A stretch of DNA of 64,000 nt from Shewanella gelidimarina (GTDB lineage Bacteria > Pseudomonadota > Gammaproteobacteria > Enterobacterales > Shewanellaceae): NCBI RefSeq assembly GCF_023283945.1, contig NZ_JAKIKW010000006.1, forward strand, positions 124,001 through 188,000. The letters are read 5' to 3'. The notes below the pieces were generated by a model. It was given only the letters and a program-made list of their open reading frames with translations. It did no database searches and was not told the DNA's origin. Both the position numbers and the translations under genes were made by a program. Positions 53,932 through 62,426 of the stretch are shown here, one piece after another. Position 1 is the first letter of the stretch. Every line of letters begins with the position of its first letter.

Positions 53932-55014
53932 ATGAAAATATTGGTTACAGGCGGCAGAGGGCAATTAGCTCATGCATTAGGGTTAATCGCTGAACTCAGT
54001 GGTGCGCAGGTTAAAGTGAGTCCGTTTGATGACCAAAGCACTGGAGCTATTAACGTTGGTACTCAGCGTGAATTACTTGGTTATTTACCTGAAGCGGCGA
54101 GCTGTTTAAGTGAACAAGATGAAATATACCTGCTCGCGCATCAACAGTTAGACATTTGCGATCCCGTTTCAATTGATGCTGCTTTTAAACACATAAAGCC
54201 AGATGTGCTGATTAACTGCGCTGCATATAATGCTGTCGATAAAGCAGAGGTCGACGTTGATATTGCCTATCAGATTAATGCACAGGGGCCTAAGTTACTT
54301 GCTGAGCAATGTAAGCGAGATGAGGTTACCTTAATCCATATATCAACAGATTTTGTTTTTTCAGGAGATAGAGGCTCGGCTTATGATGAACAGGTTAGTC
54401 CATCGCCTATTTCTGTTTATGGTAAAAGTAAGCTTGCGGGAGAGAATACAGTGCTGCAAATCTTAGGTCACCAGGCCTATATTATTCGAACGGCTTGGCT
54501 TTACAGCGCATGGCAACAAAACTTTGTCAAAACGATGCAACAGCTGTTTCGCAGCAGAGATAACATAAGTGTGATTGATACGCAAAGAGGCAGTCCAACC
54601 TGGTGTGAATCGTTAGCGGTGGTCATTTTTAAATTAGTTAAAATTGCCATGAACGAACGCAAGCAATGTAACCAAGGTAACAAGAGCTCCTTAAGCGGCG
54701 ATGCTTTATCTTGTGGCGACAATATTTATCATTACGCAGGTTATGGACATTGCTCCTGGTTTGATTTTTCCAGACGTATTCAGGAGTTAATGGGTAAGAC
54801 TGGCAGCAAATCACATTGCACTATTAACCCTATATCAACGGAATGTTGGCAAAAGCTGCACCCTAATCCGTTGGCCGCCAGACCGACGAATAGCGGCTTA
54901 TGTTCTGATAAAATACTCGCTGAAATATCAATGGAGCAAGACAGTTTAATTCGCGCTTCATGGCAGGAACAGTTGAAAGTGATGTTAGCAGTACAGGCAT
55001 TGAGTGAGGGATAG
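53932..55014 (+). CDS. rmlD: dTDP-4-dehydrorhamnose reductase, enlarged second copy
   Basis: 360 residues against 287 for the first copy. ILVTGGRGQLAHALGLIAEL, LINCAAYNAVDKAEVDVD, HISTDFVFSGDRG and SVYGKSKLAGENTV show a complete NADPH site and YxxxK. The extra length comes from an insert at about residues 28-65 (DDQSTGAINVGTQRELLGYL) and another at about 240-265 rich in K, N, S. With rmlB2 (27115) and rmlC2 (30258) it would complete a second, scattered rhamnose set that shares the only rmlA (14763) in the window. Confidence 0.88.
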   Translation: MKILVTGGRGQLAHALGLIAELSGAQVKVSPFDDQSTGAINVGTQRELLGYLPEAASCLSEQDEIYLLAHQQLDICDPVSIDAAFKHIKPDVLINCAAYNAVDKAEVDVDIAYQINAQGPKLLAEQCKRDEVTLIHISTDFVFSGDRGSAYDEQVSPSPISVYGKSKLAGENTVLQILGHQAYIIRTAWLYSAWQQNFVKTMQQLFRSRDNISVIDTQRGSPTWCESLAVVIFKLVKIAMNERKQCNQGNKSSLSGDALSCGDNIYHYAGYGHCSWFDFSRRIQELMGKTGSKSHCTINPISTECWQKLHPNPLAARPTNSGLCSDKILAEISMEQDSLIRASWQEQLKVMLAVQALSEG

Positions 55015-55080
55015 CTGTTGTTGAGATAGTTGTTATTAGCGTGATGAAAGCTTGTTGGGGAATAGAGCAGGTGAAGCAAT

Positions 55081-55116
55081 AAAAAAGGAGTAAACCTTAA
55101 CGGTATACTCCTTTTT
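55081..55116. terminator. bidirectional terminator between rmlD2 and wzi
   Basis: AAAAAGGAGTA pairs with TACTCCTTTTT, with inner AACC/GGTT pairing. A/T-runs on both sides let it serve both convergent genes. Confidence 0.85.
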
Positions 55117-55167
55117 CAGATATTAGCTTAAGGCATCAACATAAATTAAGCTAAAGATAGTTAGCGC

Positions 55168-56634
55168 TTAGAAACTTCGCTCCCAACCTGCATAGAGTGT
55201 CGTATCCCAGTCATTGCCACCAGAGGTGACATATTGACTGTAACTCACGGTTCCACCCACTTTTAGAGTGCCTTCATAGAAAGGTCTATGGTAGCTGGTG
55301 TCATATTGGTAAACACGCTCATACTCACCAGGTGACACAGGATTGCCACCCTCAGGTAATCCATTATCAATGCCATCGGTATTAAGGCGTAGCCAACGCA
55401 GTTTATTGGTAATGTTTTGACCACCACCTAACTGGGTAATACCGCCGATAACGAATGTTTCTGAGTCATTATCATAAGTGCTACCTAGGCTACGGCCATA
55501 GTAACGATAACCACTTTGGTAGAATCCATGTTCGTACAGACAGTTATACTTTTGCGGGTCAATACCGCAAGAGACTTTAGTATCTGAGTACTCTAAGAAT
55601 ACGCGAGTGTTTAAGTCAGTTAATACAAAATCAATACCGCCCATATTGGCCGCATTGATTAATCGATTCTTCTCAGTATGGAAATCTTCATGGGTGCGCT
55701 CGTAATAGATCCCATAAGGAATACCAAAGGCGGTATCTGACCAACGGAAATCATATCCTGCTAACATGTTTTCTTGGCCGTTCTCAAGCTCACTTTCCGA
55801 TTGTCCGCCATTAAACAGACCGTCCCACCAATCACCTAAGCCATTACCATAACCTTCGCCGCCCCATTGCATTGTCCAAGAAAAACCGACTTCGAGTTTT
55901 GAGATAGGTCTGATGGTACCGCGTGCACCCCAGTGTTGAGTGTCTGGGACATAACGGTCGCTTTCCATCTGGCTAAATGCTGTGGTAAAGGTCCAAGGTC
56001 CGATCCAGTTAAGCCAAGGTGTTTCAAATGCTTGACTGTTATTACGGCTCAACGTCACTCCAGGCATAGGTCTGGCGTTAGTCGTTTGAATGAGACCACT
56101 GTCCCAGCCCGGTCCCCAGTATTTTTGCTGTGCACCGGCACTCACGATCCAGTTGCCCAACATCACCGCGGCAAAACTGTCATCTAAGCGGGTACTGTTA
56201 CCGTCAATAGGGTCGGCGTGATAGCTGGCAGAAAGACGACCACTGAACCAGTCTTTAGTGACTTCGGCGCTAACGGTCCCTTGGCCTTTATCGCGATAGT
56301 CTTGACCAAAGCCAATGAATCTGGTGGTATCGGTTGCGCCTGCAAGTTCAACTTTGGTGCTAAATGCACGATGATCTTTATCGTAGGCACTGTTCACTCT
56401 GTCGAAGGCGCTGCGTTGATGATCTGAAAGTTGATCCGGCTGCGCTTTGTCTAAATCTTGCTTTAGGCCATCCCACATCAATGGGTAGGTGGTAATGGGT
56501 TGGACAATAATCCCGGTATCGGAAAGCAGTTGGATATCAGCTCTAAGTGCTAGGTCCGTGGGTTCAACCCACCAAGCTGCTTGTACTGAACTACAACCGA
56601 AAAGAAAAAGTCCTGCTAATAATTTGAGTTTCAT
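55168..56634 (-). CDS. wzi: Wzi-family capsule assembly outer-membrane protein
   Basis: 488 residues with a signal peptide (MKLKLLAGLFLFGCSSVQA). The mature start AWWVEPTDLALRADIQLLSD is typical of Wzi. The body alternates aromatic beta-strands and loops (QKYWGPGWDSGLIQTTNARP, WLNWIGPWTFTTAFSQME), expected for an 18-stranded barrel. Wzi tethers or organises capsule at the surface. It is monocistronic and convergent with rmlD2. A 6-bp inverted repeat (AGTGTA/TACACT) and CACTGACAGTG lie just upstream at 56670-56697 and may be an operator. Confidence 0.9.
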   Translation of the reverse strand: MKLKLLAGLFLFGCSSVQAAWWVEPTDLALRADIQLLSDTGIIVQPITTYPLMWDGLKQDLDKAQPDQLSDHQRSAFDRVNSAYDKDHRAFSTKVELAGATDTTRFIGFGQDYRDKGQGTVSAEVTKDWFSGRLSASYHADPIDGNSTRLDDSFAAVMLGNWIVSAGAQQKYWGPGWDSGLIQTTNARPMPGVTLSRNNSQAFETPWLNWIGPWTFTTAFSQMESDRYVPDTQHWGARGTIRPISKLEVGFSWTMQWGGEGYGNGLGDWWDGLFNGGQSESELENGQENMLAGYDFRWSDTAFGIPYGIYYERTHEDFHTEKNRLINAANMGGIDFVLTDLNTRVFLEYSDTKVSCGIDPQKYNCLYEHGFYQSGYRYYGRSLGSTYDNDSETFVIGGITQLGGGQNITNKLRWLRLNTDGIDNGLPEGGNPVSPGEYERVYQYDTSYHRPFYEGTLKVGGTVSYSQYVTSGGNDWDTTLYAGWERSF

Positions 56635-57137
56635 TGGGATCCCTTATGTCAATGAAGCGCATTCTAGTGTATTTAACTATACACTGACAGTGTAGAGTGA
56701 TTTGTTATTCAAAATAAGTGCTAATAACGCACAATTGGTGACCAAGTTATTCATATTGTTGATCGTTATTACATAAGCAGTGAATAGGACGTTATTGATG
56801 AGGTAGACGAAAGGATTACGCCGCTGGGTTTACGTGCAGAGGGAAAGGTTGTTAATCGCTCTAGCATTAACAACATTCAATATCCATTCTGAAGAGTTAA
56901 TTGCTTCCATATATTCGGCTAACGTTTGAGATTAACCGCTGACGCTTATGTGCTTCTACTTTCCTTATCATCAGTACGGCCTTTTAAATTATCCATAAAC
57001 CCATGCCATTTATTTTTTAAACAAAAAACCCTCAATATCATCAATAAGATTGAGGGTTAGGATCTCTCTGTTACATGGTTCAAGTATTCTTAAACGATAG
57101 GCTTAATGCTCATTTAACAGACTTTTTTGATTTGTGA
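56635..57137. other. 503-base gap between wzi and nemA, with a terminator
   Basis: The first 100 bases should hold the wzi promoter. No gene or family repeat is visible between 56700 and 57000. Near 57000-57020 short T-runs lead into the terminator of the next minus-strand gene at 57021-57058. Confidence 0.4.
57021..57058 (-). terminator. rho-independent terminator of the alkene reductase gene
   Basis: AACCCTCAAT (57027-57036) pairs with ATTGAGGGTT (57049-57058). On the minus strand a run of T (complement of 57021-57028) follows the stem. Confidence 0.85.
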
Positions 57138-58262
57138 TTAAGCTGAGTATTCAGTGTAATCGGCATAGCCCACTTCTGTACCACCGTACATCGTTGCCGG
57201 GTCCGCTTCATTAAATGACCACTCATTCTTAATGCGAGCAGGCAAATCTGGGTTAGCAATAAAGGGACGACCAAAACCAAATATATCGCCGTAACCCACG
57301 TTAAGGATATGCTTGGCTTTTTCTACCGAGTACTTGCCTGCATACATGATGATGCCAGAAAATGTGTCACGAACGTCTTTATAGAAAGCGTCAGGTAAAT
57401 CAGGTGCGTTTTCCCAATCAGCTTCTGCTAATGACAAGTAACCAATACCGATACTTTCGATGGTCTTAATGGCTTCGATATAAGTTTCATGTGGATTTTC
57501 TTCAACTAAACCAAGATAAACACGTACATCGTCAGTAGTGGCAAACAGTGGTGCAAATCGAACGCCGACATGTTCTTTACCCACTTCATCTGCAACCGCT
57601 TGGGTGATTTCTTTTAAGAATCGTAAACGATTTTCTAAACTACCACCGTATTCATCGGTGCGTTTATTACTGTGCTCAGAAATAAATTGATTCACTAAGT
57701 AACCGTTAGCACAGTGTAATTCAACGCCATCAAAACCGGCTGCCATGGCATTGCGAGCAGCTTGAGCATAAAGTGCGACGAGTTCTTTGACTTCAAGGGT
57801 TGATAGTTCACGTGGCATGCTTGGATCTGCTAATGCCCCTTCACCTGGACCTGTTTCAATGAACACTTTCACATTATCCGCTCTGATTGCAGAGGGGGCG
57901 ATTGGGGCTGTGCCATCGGGTTGTAAACTGGTATGTGAAACACGGCCGACGTGCCACAGTTGAGCAAAGATAATACCGCCTGCGTCATGCACTGATTTGG
58001 TGACTTTTTTCCAACCTTCGATTTGTTCATCGGAGTAAATGCCGGGTGTCCACGCATAACCTTGACCACGAGGTTCAATCTGAGTGCCTTCGGTGACCAT
58101 AAACCCCGCAGAAGCGCGTTGCGTATAGTATTTAGCCATTAATTCATTCGGAATATTGTTAGGTTGTGTACTACGTGAACGTGTTAATGGTGGCATTACG
58201 ATACGGTTTTTTAAAACGTGTGCGCCCAGTTTAGTTGGCGTGAATAAAATGTCATTTTTCAT
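57138..58262 (-). CDS. nemA: alkene reductase, Old Yellow Enzyme family (NemA-like)
   Basis: 374 residues, an FMN-dependent NADPH oxidoreductase with a TIM-barrel fold. LKNRIVMPPLTRSRS, the substrate-binding HCANGYLVNQFISEHSN, RTDEYGGSLENRLRF, and the C-terminal FGRPFIANPDLPARI are the family motifs. It reduces activated alkenes and can act on nitro compounds. ATG 58262 is preferred; ATG 58277 and 58319 are in frame. It is divergent from a LysR regulator 91 bases away, the usual place for its own regulator. Confidence 0.93.
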   Translation of the reverse strand: MKNDILFTPTKLGAHVLKNRIVMPPLTRSRSTQPNNIPNELMAKYYTQRASAGFMVTEGTQIEPRGQGYAWTPGIYSDEQIEGWKKVTKSVHDAGGIIFAQLWHVGRVSHTSLQPDGTAPIAPSAIRADNVKVFIETGPGEGALADPSMPRELSTLEVKELVALYAQAARNAMAAGFDGVELHCANGYLVNQFISEHSNKRTDEYGGSLENRLRFLKEITQAVADEVGKEHVGVRFAPLFATTDDVRVYLGLVEENPHETYIEAIKTIESIGIGYLSLAEADWENAPDLPDAFYKDVRDTFSGIIMYAGKYSVEKAKHILNVGYGDIFGFGRPFIANPDLPARIKNEWSFNEADPATMYGGTEVGYADYTEYSA

Positions 58263-58353
58263 TATGGTCTTTATCATGGTGTGGCGAATGAGTTGAACTA
58301 TATCCTTGCTTAGGTACAATGAAAATCAAGTGAAGCATGTATGAGAAACAAGT

Positions 58354-59250
58354 ATGGCTGATATCAGTAAGCTGGAAATAAAACAATTAAGGGTACTCGC
58401 TGCACTATTACAACTACATAGCTTAACTAAAGCAGCCACAAAGCTAGGTATTACTCAGCAAGCGGTGAGTGAACAACTGAAAAAACTGCGGGATATATTC
58501 CAAGATCGTCTCTTTATTCGTGGTAGCCATGGCGTTGTTCCAACCCCAAAATCACAAGAGTTAGCCCCTAAAGTCCAACAGATATTAATGGCCATTGGTG
58601 AATTAACTGAAGTGGCTGAGTTTGACCCACAACGCTTAAATGGGGTCTATAAAATCAGTGCCTCAGATTATGCGATGCGCACTGTCTTACCGTCTTTACT
58701 CGTGGAGATTAGACAGCAAGCCCCGCATTTAAAAATAATCATTCGCCGATTTGAATCCGATAATTTAAATCAGCTAATGGCCACAGGTGAGATTGATTTA
58801 GCATTAACCTTCCCAGCGTTTATTCCGATAACTTGTCCTTCAATGTTACTGTATGAAGAACGTCATGTTTGTGTTGCGGCTAAGGGCATTGCAGATAAGT
58901 ATCAGGGGCTTAGTTTAAAAGAAATCGCTGCTGCGCCACAATTGATTATTTCACCTTCACGCGCAAGTCTAAAGGGCTCGGCAGACGAATGGTTCGCTGC
59001 CAAGGGGTTCCAGCGTAATATAATTATGTCACTACCGAGTTTTTCAGCCGCGCCAGATTGCATCGAGGCAATGGGAATTTTGGCATTTTTACCATCACGT
59101 ATGTTACCAAATGAAAAATTAACTGAAGTCGCATTACCTGAGCCATTACCCCATTTTGAGGTTGTGGCTGCATGGCATCAACGGTCAAGCCAAACTCAGA
59201 CTCATCAATGGATCACCGGTTTACTGTGCGAGTTATATCCGCAAGAATAA
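58354..59250 (+). CDS. LysR-family transcriptional regulator
   Basis: 298 residues. The N-terminal winged helix-turn-helix (LRVLAALLQLHSLTKAATKL, GITQQAVSEQLKKLRDIF) is followed by an effector domain of the type-2 periplasmic fold (LNGVYKISASDYAMRTVLPS, GEIDLALTFP). Its divergent partner is the alkene reductase gene, so it is probably its regulator; the inducer is unknown. It ends 2 bases before the end of the convergent GH3 gene, with no terminator between. Confidence 0.93.
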   Translation: MADISKLEIKQLRVLAALLQLHSLTKAATKLGITQQAVSEQLKKLRDIFQDRLFIRGSHGVVPTPKSQELAPKVQQILMAIGELTEVAEFDPQRLNGVYKISASDYAMRTVLPSLLVEIRQQAPHLKIIIRRFESDNLNQLMATGEIDLALTFPAFIPITCPSMLLYEERHVCVAAKGIADKYQGLSLKEIAAAPQLIISPSRASLKGSADEWFAAKGFQRNIIMSLPSFSAAPDCIEAMGILAFLPSRMLPNEKLTEVALPEPLPHFEVVAAWHQRSSQTQTHQWITGLLCELYPQE

Positions 59251-59252
59251 AT

Positions 59253-61841
59253 TTACTTAAGTGTAAAAGTAGATCGCAAATGAATGTAGTCCAAACTAGA
59301 TCCCAGTAAGACGTCAAACTCACCCGCTTCTGCTAACCAATTATTTGATTTATCGTCCCAAAAAGCGAGGTCTCGATGGTTCAGTTGCATGTTAACTTGC
59401 TTGCTTTCACCGGGTTGTAGCATCACTTTTGCAAAGCCTTTAAGCTCTTTTTTTGGCCGCGTCACTCTTGCTTTTTTATCATGTAGGTAAAGTTGCACCA
59501 CTTCGGCTCCGGCGACTTTACCAATATTGGTGACAGTGACTGAAACCGTCAGAGTTTCACCTTGGCTAATGCTTGATGCTGATAGTGTAATATCACTTAG
59601 AGTGAAGTTAGTGTAAGACAGGCCATGGCCAAAGCTAAACAGTGGCTTTATATTCTGCTGCTCAAACCAGCGGTGACCGATAAACACGCCTTCAGAGTAA
59701 AGTGACTCGATGGCGTTATAATCGTTGAGCGCGATAGGGGCGGTATCAGCAAGATTTTTTGGCAAGGTAAAAGGCATTTTGCCACTGGGGTTCACATCGC
59801 CAAATAGCATATCTGCCACAGCGTGTCCGCCTTCCATGCCGCTATAGGAGTTCCAAACGATGGTTGAGACTTTATCTTTCCAGGGCATTTCAACAGCGCT
59901 TCCAGCCGTCAGAAACACAATCGTATTGGGGTTAACTTCAATGAGCTTAGCGATTATTTCATCTTGCTGATTGGGTAACACCAAATCGGTTCTATCAATA
60001 GACTCTCTGTCATCGCTATGGCTTAAGCCACCAAAGTAGACAACAGCATCGGCTTTCTTGGCGGCATTGAGGTATTCAGCTTCACTATTGAACAGTTTAT
60101 TGGGGGTATCCCAGCCTAGGGTATAACCTTCAGTACCGTTATATTCGATTTCAAACTGATACTCTTTATGGTGAATAAGCGAGATATTCTTAGTTAAAAC
60201 GTTAGCGGCACAGCCGTCATTTTGCAGCACGGTTTTGCCATCAATTTTTATATTAATCTTGCCTTTAGCGGTCACTTTTAATGTATGTACACCTGACTTT
60301 AACGGTTTTATGGCCGCCTTCATGGTGATAAATCGTGGAGTATCTTTAGCTATAAGACTAGAGGGCTTAAATTCGGAGTCGGCTACCCATGACTCGTTGA
60401 TGAGCTTTCGACGGGTGTCATCGGCAAAAAAACGGATGTTCCAAGAGGGGGTTCCAGTCCAGTGTCTAGTGGCTAAATAATCGTTGCTGATAGGGGCCAA
60501 TAGACTACTTTGGGCACGCATAACGGTGATAGTGACGTTATCCGCTAATTTGTCTCTGAGCCCCTGTAGAGGGGTTATCTCATAAAGGGATTTTACTTCT
60601 GACGAGCCACCACCTTGTGCATGTTTTTTATCGAGATTAGGGCCTAAAACTAAGATGTTGCTTACTTTTGGCTGAGCTAATGGCAGCACTTGGCGGCTGT
60701 TTTTGAGTAGCACTATGCCCTCTTCGGCAATTCGTCTTGCAGCATTTCGATGGGAAGCGATATTTCGCTGACCCGCGAGACGATGGTTATCCATCATGCC
60801 GATACTGAGTTGCACTCTGAGGATCCGCGCGACCTTGTCATCTAATGCCGCTATGGGTACCTTGCCAGCCTTTATCATTTTAATCAGTGGCTCAGCGAAA
60901 TAGTAATCGTTGTAGTGAGGCACATCGGTGCCCATTTCAAGATCGAGGCCATTGATTGCGGCATCAACAGTATTGATATCGACATTCCAGTCAGTAACGA
61001 GCAGTCCTTTATAGCCCCATTCTCCTTTTAGAATATCCATCACCAAATGTTTACTTTGGTTAGCGTTAGTGCCTCTGAATTGATTGTATGAACCCATCAT
61101 GGCATAAACGTTTGCTTGCTTTACCGCCGCTTCAAAAGCGGGCAGGTAAACCTCACGCAAGGTGCGTTCGTCAGGTTTTGCATTCACAGCGGTACGATTT
61201 AGCTCTTGAGTGTTAAGTGCATAGTGTTTGATTGTGGCGGCAACATCATTTTTCTGAATCGCTATAATCTGCGGTACAATAAGTTTTGCGGCTAAATAGG
61301 GGTCTTCACCCAAATACTCAAAGTTGCGACCATAAAGCGGCAACCGCGCTAAATTAACGCCTGGGCCGAGAATAAGATCTTTGCCACGATGGCGAGCTTC
61401 GCTGCCAAGCACTGCGCCATGCAAGGTCGCCATATCGACATTCCAACTGGCGGCAACGGCAGTCAATACAGGTAAATAAGTAGAGTCATCGGTAGTCCAA
61501 TTAGCCGAGGCCCAACTGTCGCGTTCAATTTCATGACGCACACCGTGGGGGCCATCAGACAACCACATCTCCTGGATCCCTAAGCGTTTAATTGCCGCAG
61601 TGGTGAACTTGCCATTGGCATGCACTAATGACACCTTCTCTTCTAACGTCATTTGCGGGATAAGTGTTTGAATGGTTTGTTCTACCAGAGTTAAGCGTGA
61701 TTGTAACAACGGACGTACAGGCTCTATTAGGCCGACTTCATCATAGATAGTTGTTTTAGAAGCAAGCTCCCCGACGGCAAAACATGGTGCCGTCACAAAA
61801 AAACTACTCAGGGCGATGACAACAGTTGTTGAACACTTCAT
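59253..61841 (-). CDS. beta-glucosidase, GH3 with an inserted PA14-like domain
   Basis: 862 residues with a signal peptide (KCSTTVVIALSSFFVTAPCFA), so it acts in the periplasm or outside. GH3 N domain: MTLEEKVSLVHANGKF, LILGPGVNLARLPLYGRNFE, KHYALNTQE, and the nucleophile aspartate in GLLVTDWNVD. The C domain begins around residue 370 and is interrupted (about 440-580) by a PA14-like carbohydrate-binding insert (WNIRFFADDTRRKL, SGVHTLKVTAKGKINIKIDG). A fibronectin-III-like end follows (GAEVVQLYLHD). ATG 61841 with AGGGAA upstream is chosen over an in-frame start 11 codons earlier. Confidence 0.93.
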   Translation of the reverse strand: MKCSTTVVIALSSFFVTAPCFAVGELASKTTIYDEVGLIEPVRPLLQSRLTLVEQTIQTLIPQMTLEEKVSLVHANGKFTTAAIKRLGIQEMWLSDGPHGVRHEIERDSWASANWTTDDSTYLPVLTAVAASWNVDMATLHGAVLGSEARHRGKDLILGPGVNLARLPLYGRNFEYLGEDPYLAAKLIVPQIIAIQKNDVAATIKHYALNTQELNRTAVNAKPDERTLREVYLPAFEAAVKQANVYAMMGSYNQFRGTNANQSKHLVMDILKGEWGYKGLLVTDWNVDINTVDAAINGLDLEMGTDVPHYNDYYFAEPLIKMIKAGKVPIAALDDKVARILRVQLSIGMMDNHRLAGQRNIASHRNAARRIAEEGIVLLKNSRQVLPLAQPKVSNILVLGPNLDKKHAQGGGSSEVKSLYEITPLQGLRDKLADNVTITVMRAQSSLLAPISNDYLATRHWTGTPSWNIRFFADDTRRKLINESWVADSEFKPSSLIAKDTPRFITMKAAIKPLKSGVHTLKVTAKGKINIKIDGKTVLQNDGCAANVLTKNISLIHHKEYQFEIEYNGTEGYTLGWDTPNKLFNSEAEYLNAAKKADAVVYFGGLSHSDDRESIDRTDLVLPNQQDEIIAKLIEVNPNTIVFLTAGSAVEMPWKDKVSTIVWNSYSGMEGGHAVADMLFGDVNPSGKMPFTLPKNLADTAPIALNDYNAIESLYSEGVFIGHRWFEQQNIKPLFSFGHGLSYTNFTLSDITLSASSISQGETLTVSVTVTNIGKVAGAEVVQLYLHDKKARVTRPKKELKGFAKVMLQPGESKQVNMQLNHRDLAFWDDKSNNWLAEAGEFDVLLGSSLDYIHLRSTFTLK

Positions 61842-62426
61842 TCTAAATTCCCTATTAGATTGCTGACGTATCAATATCGTTAAATCGGTTTATTGCCATA
61901 GGGTGACTAAACCCATTCGTGCAGGGTTCTATATCGCTGGAGGTTGGCTGTAAGTTGGCCTGTATTTGGCGCAGGGTCCATGTCCTGAGCCCATCTCACT
62001 GCTCGTTCACTCTGCTGGAGTGTAGTCAATTACCGGAATAAATCATTAGCCTGTTTGGGCGGTATTCTATCCGCCAGTCTAGGTCGTAATGATGACTGCG
62101 CAGACCTCATCCGCGTTTTACCATTCAGGTCAACATACTGTTGTACATGTTCAATTTCTTCTTTAGCTTTCGGCACCAAATCGCTCCCTAGCATCTCAAG
62201 GTTTTTGCTGTTGATGATGGCTCTTATACTAAGGAGTCTTAGGGGATAGCATGCTTGTTCAATTGGCTTTTTTCCTACCGCTACTGTGCTACGGCTATAT
62301 TTTGTTCTATGGTCATAAAGGCAGCCATGTTGAGCAGGTTTCTAGCAGGGAGTTGCTGTAATGGAATGTTTGATGATGCAAAGTCGTTTAACTATCCATA
62401 CATGGGCATTTAAAGGGAATTAAATA
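61842..62426. other. 585-base gap between two GH3 genes, with an unrecognised minus-strand frame
   Basis: A minus-strand frame open from about 62300 to TAA at 62030-62032 reads in part EQACYPLRLLSIRAIINSKN, then LGSDLVPKAKEEIEHVQQYV and MRSAQSSLRPRLADRIPPKQ. It looks like coding sequence by composition but has no good start except an internal ATG at 62194. I do not recognise the family; it may be a gene remnant. The rest probably contains promoters for both GH3 genes. Confidence 0.35.
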
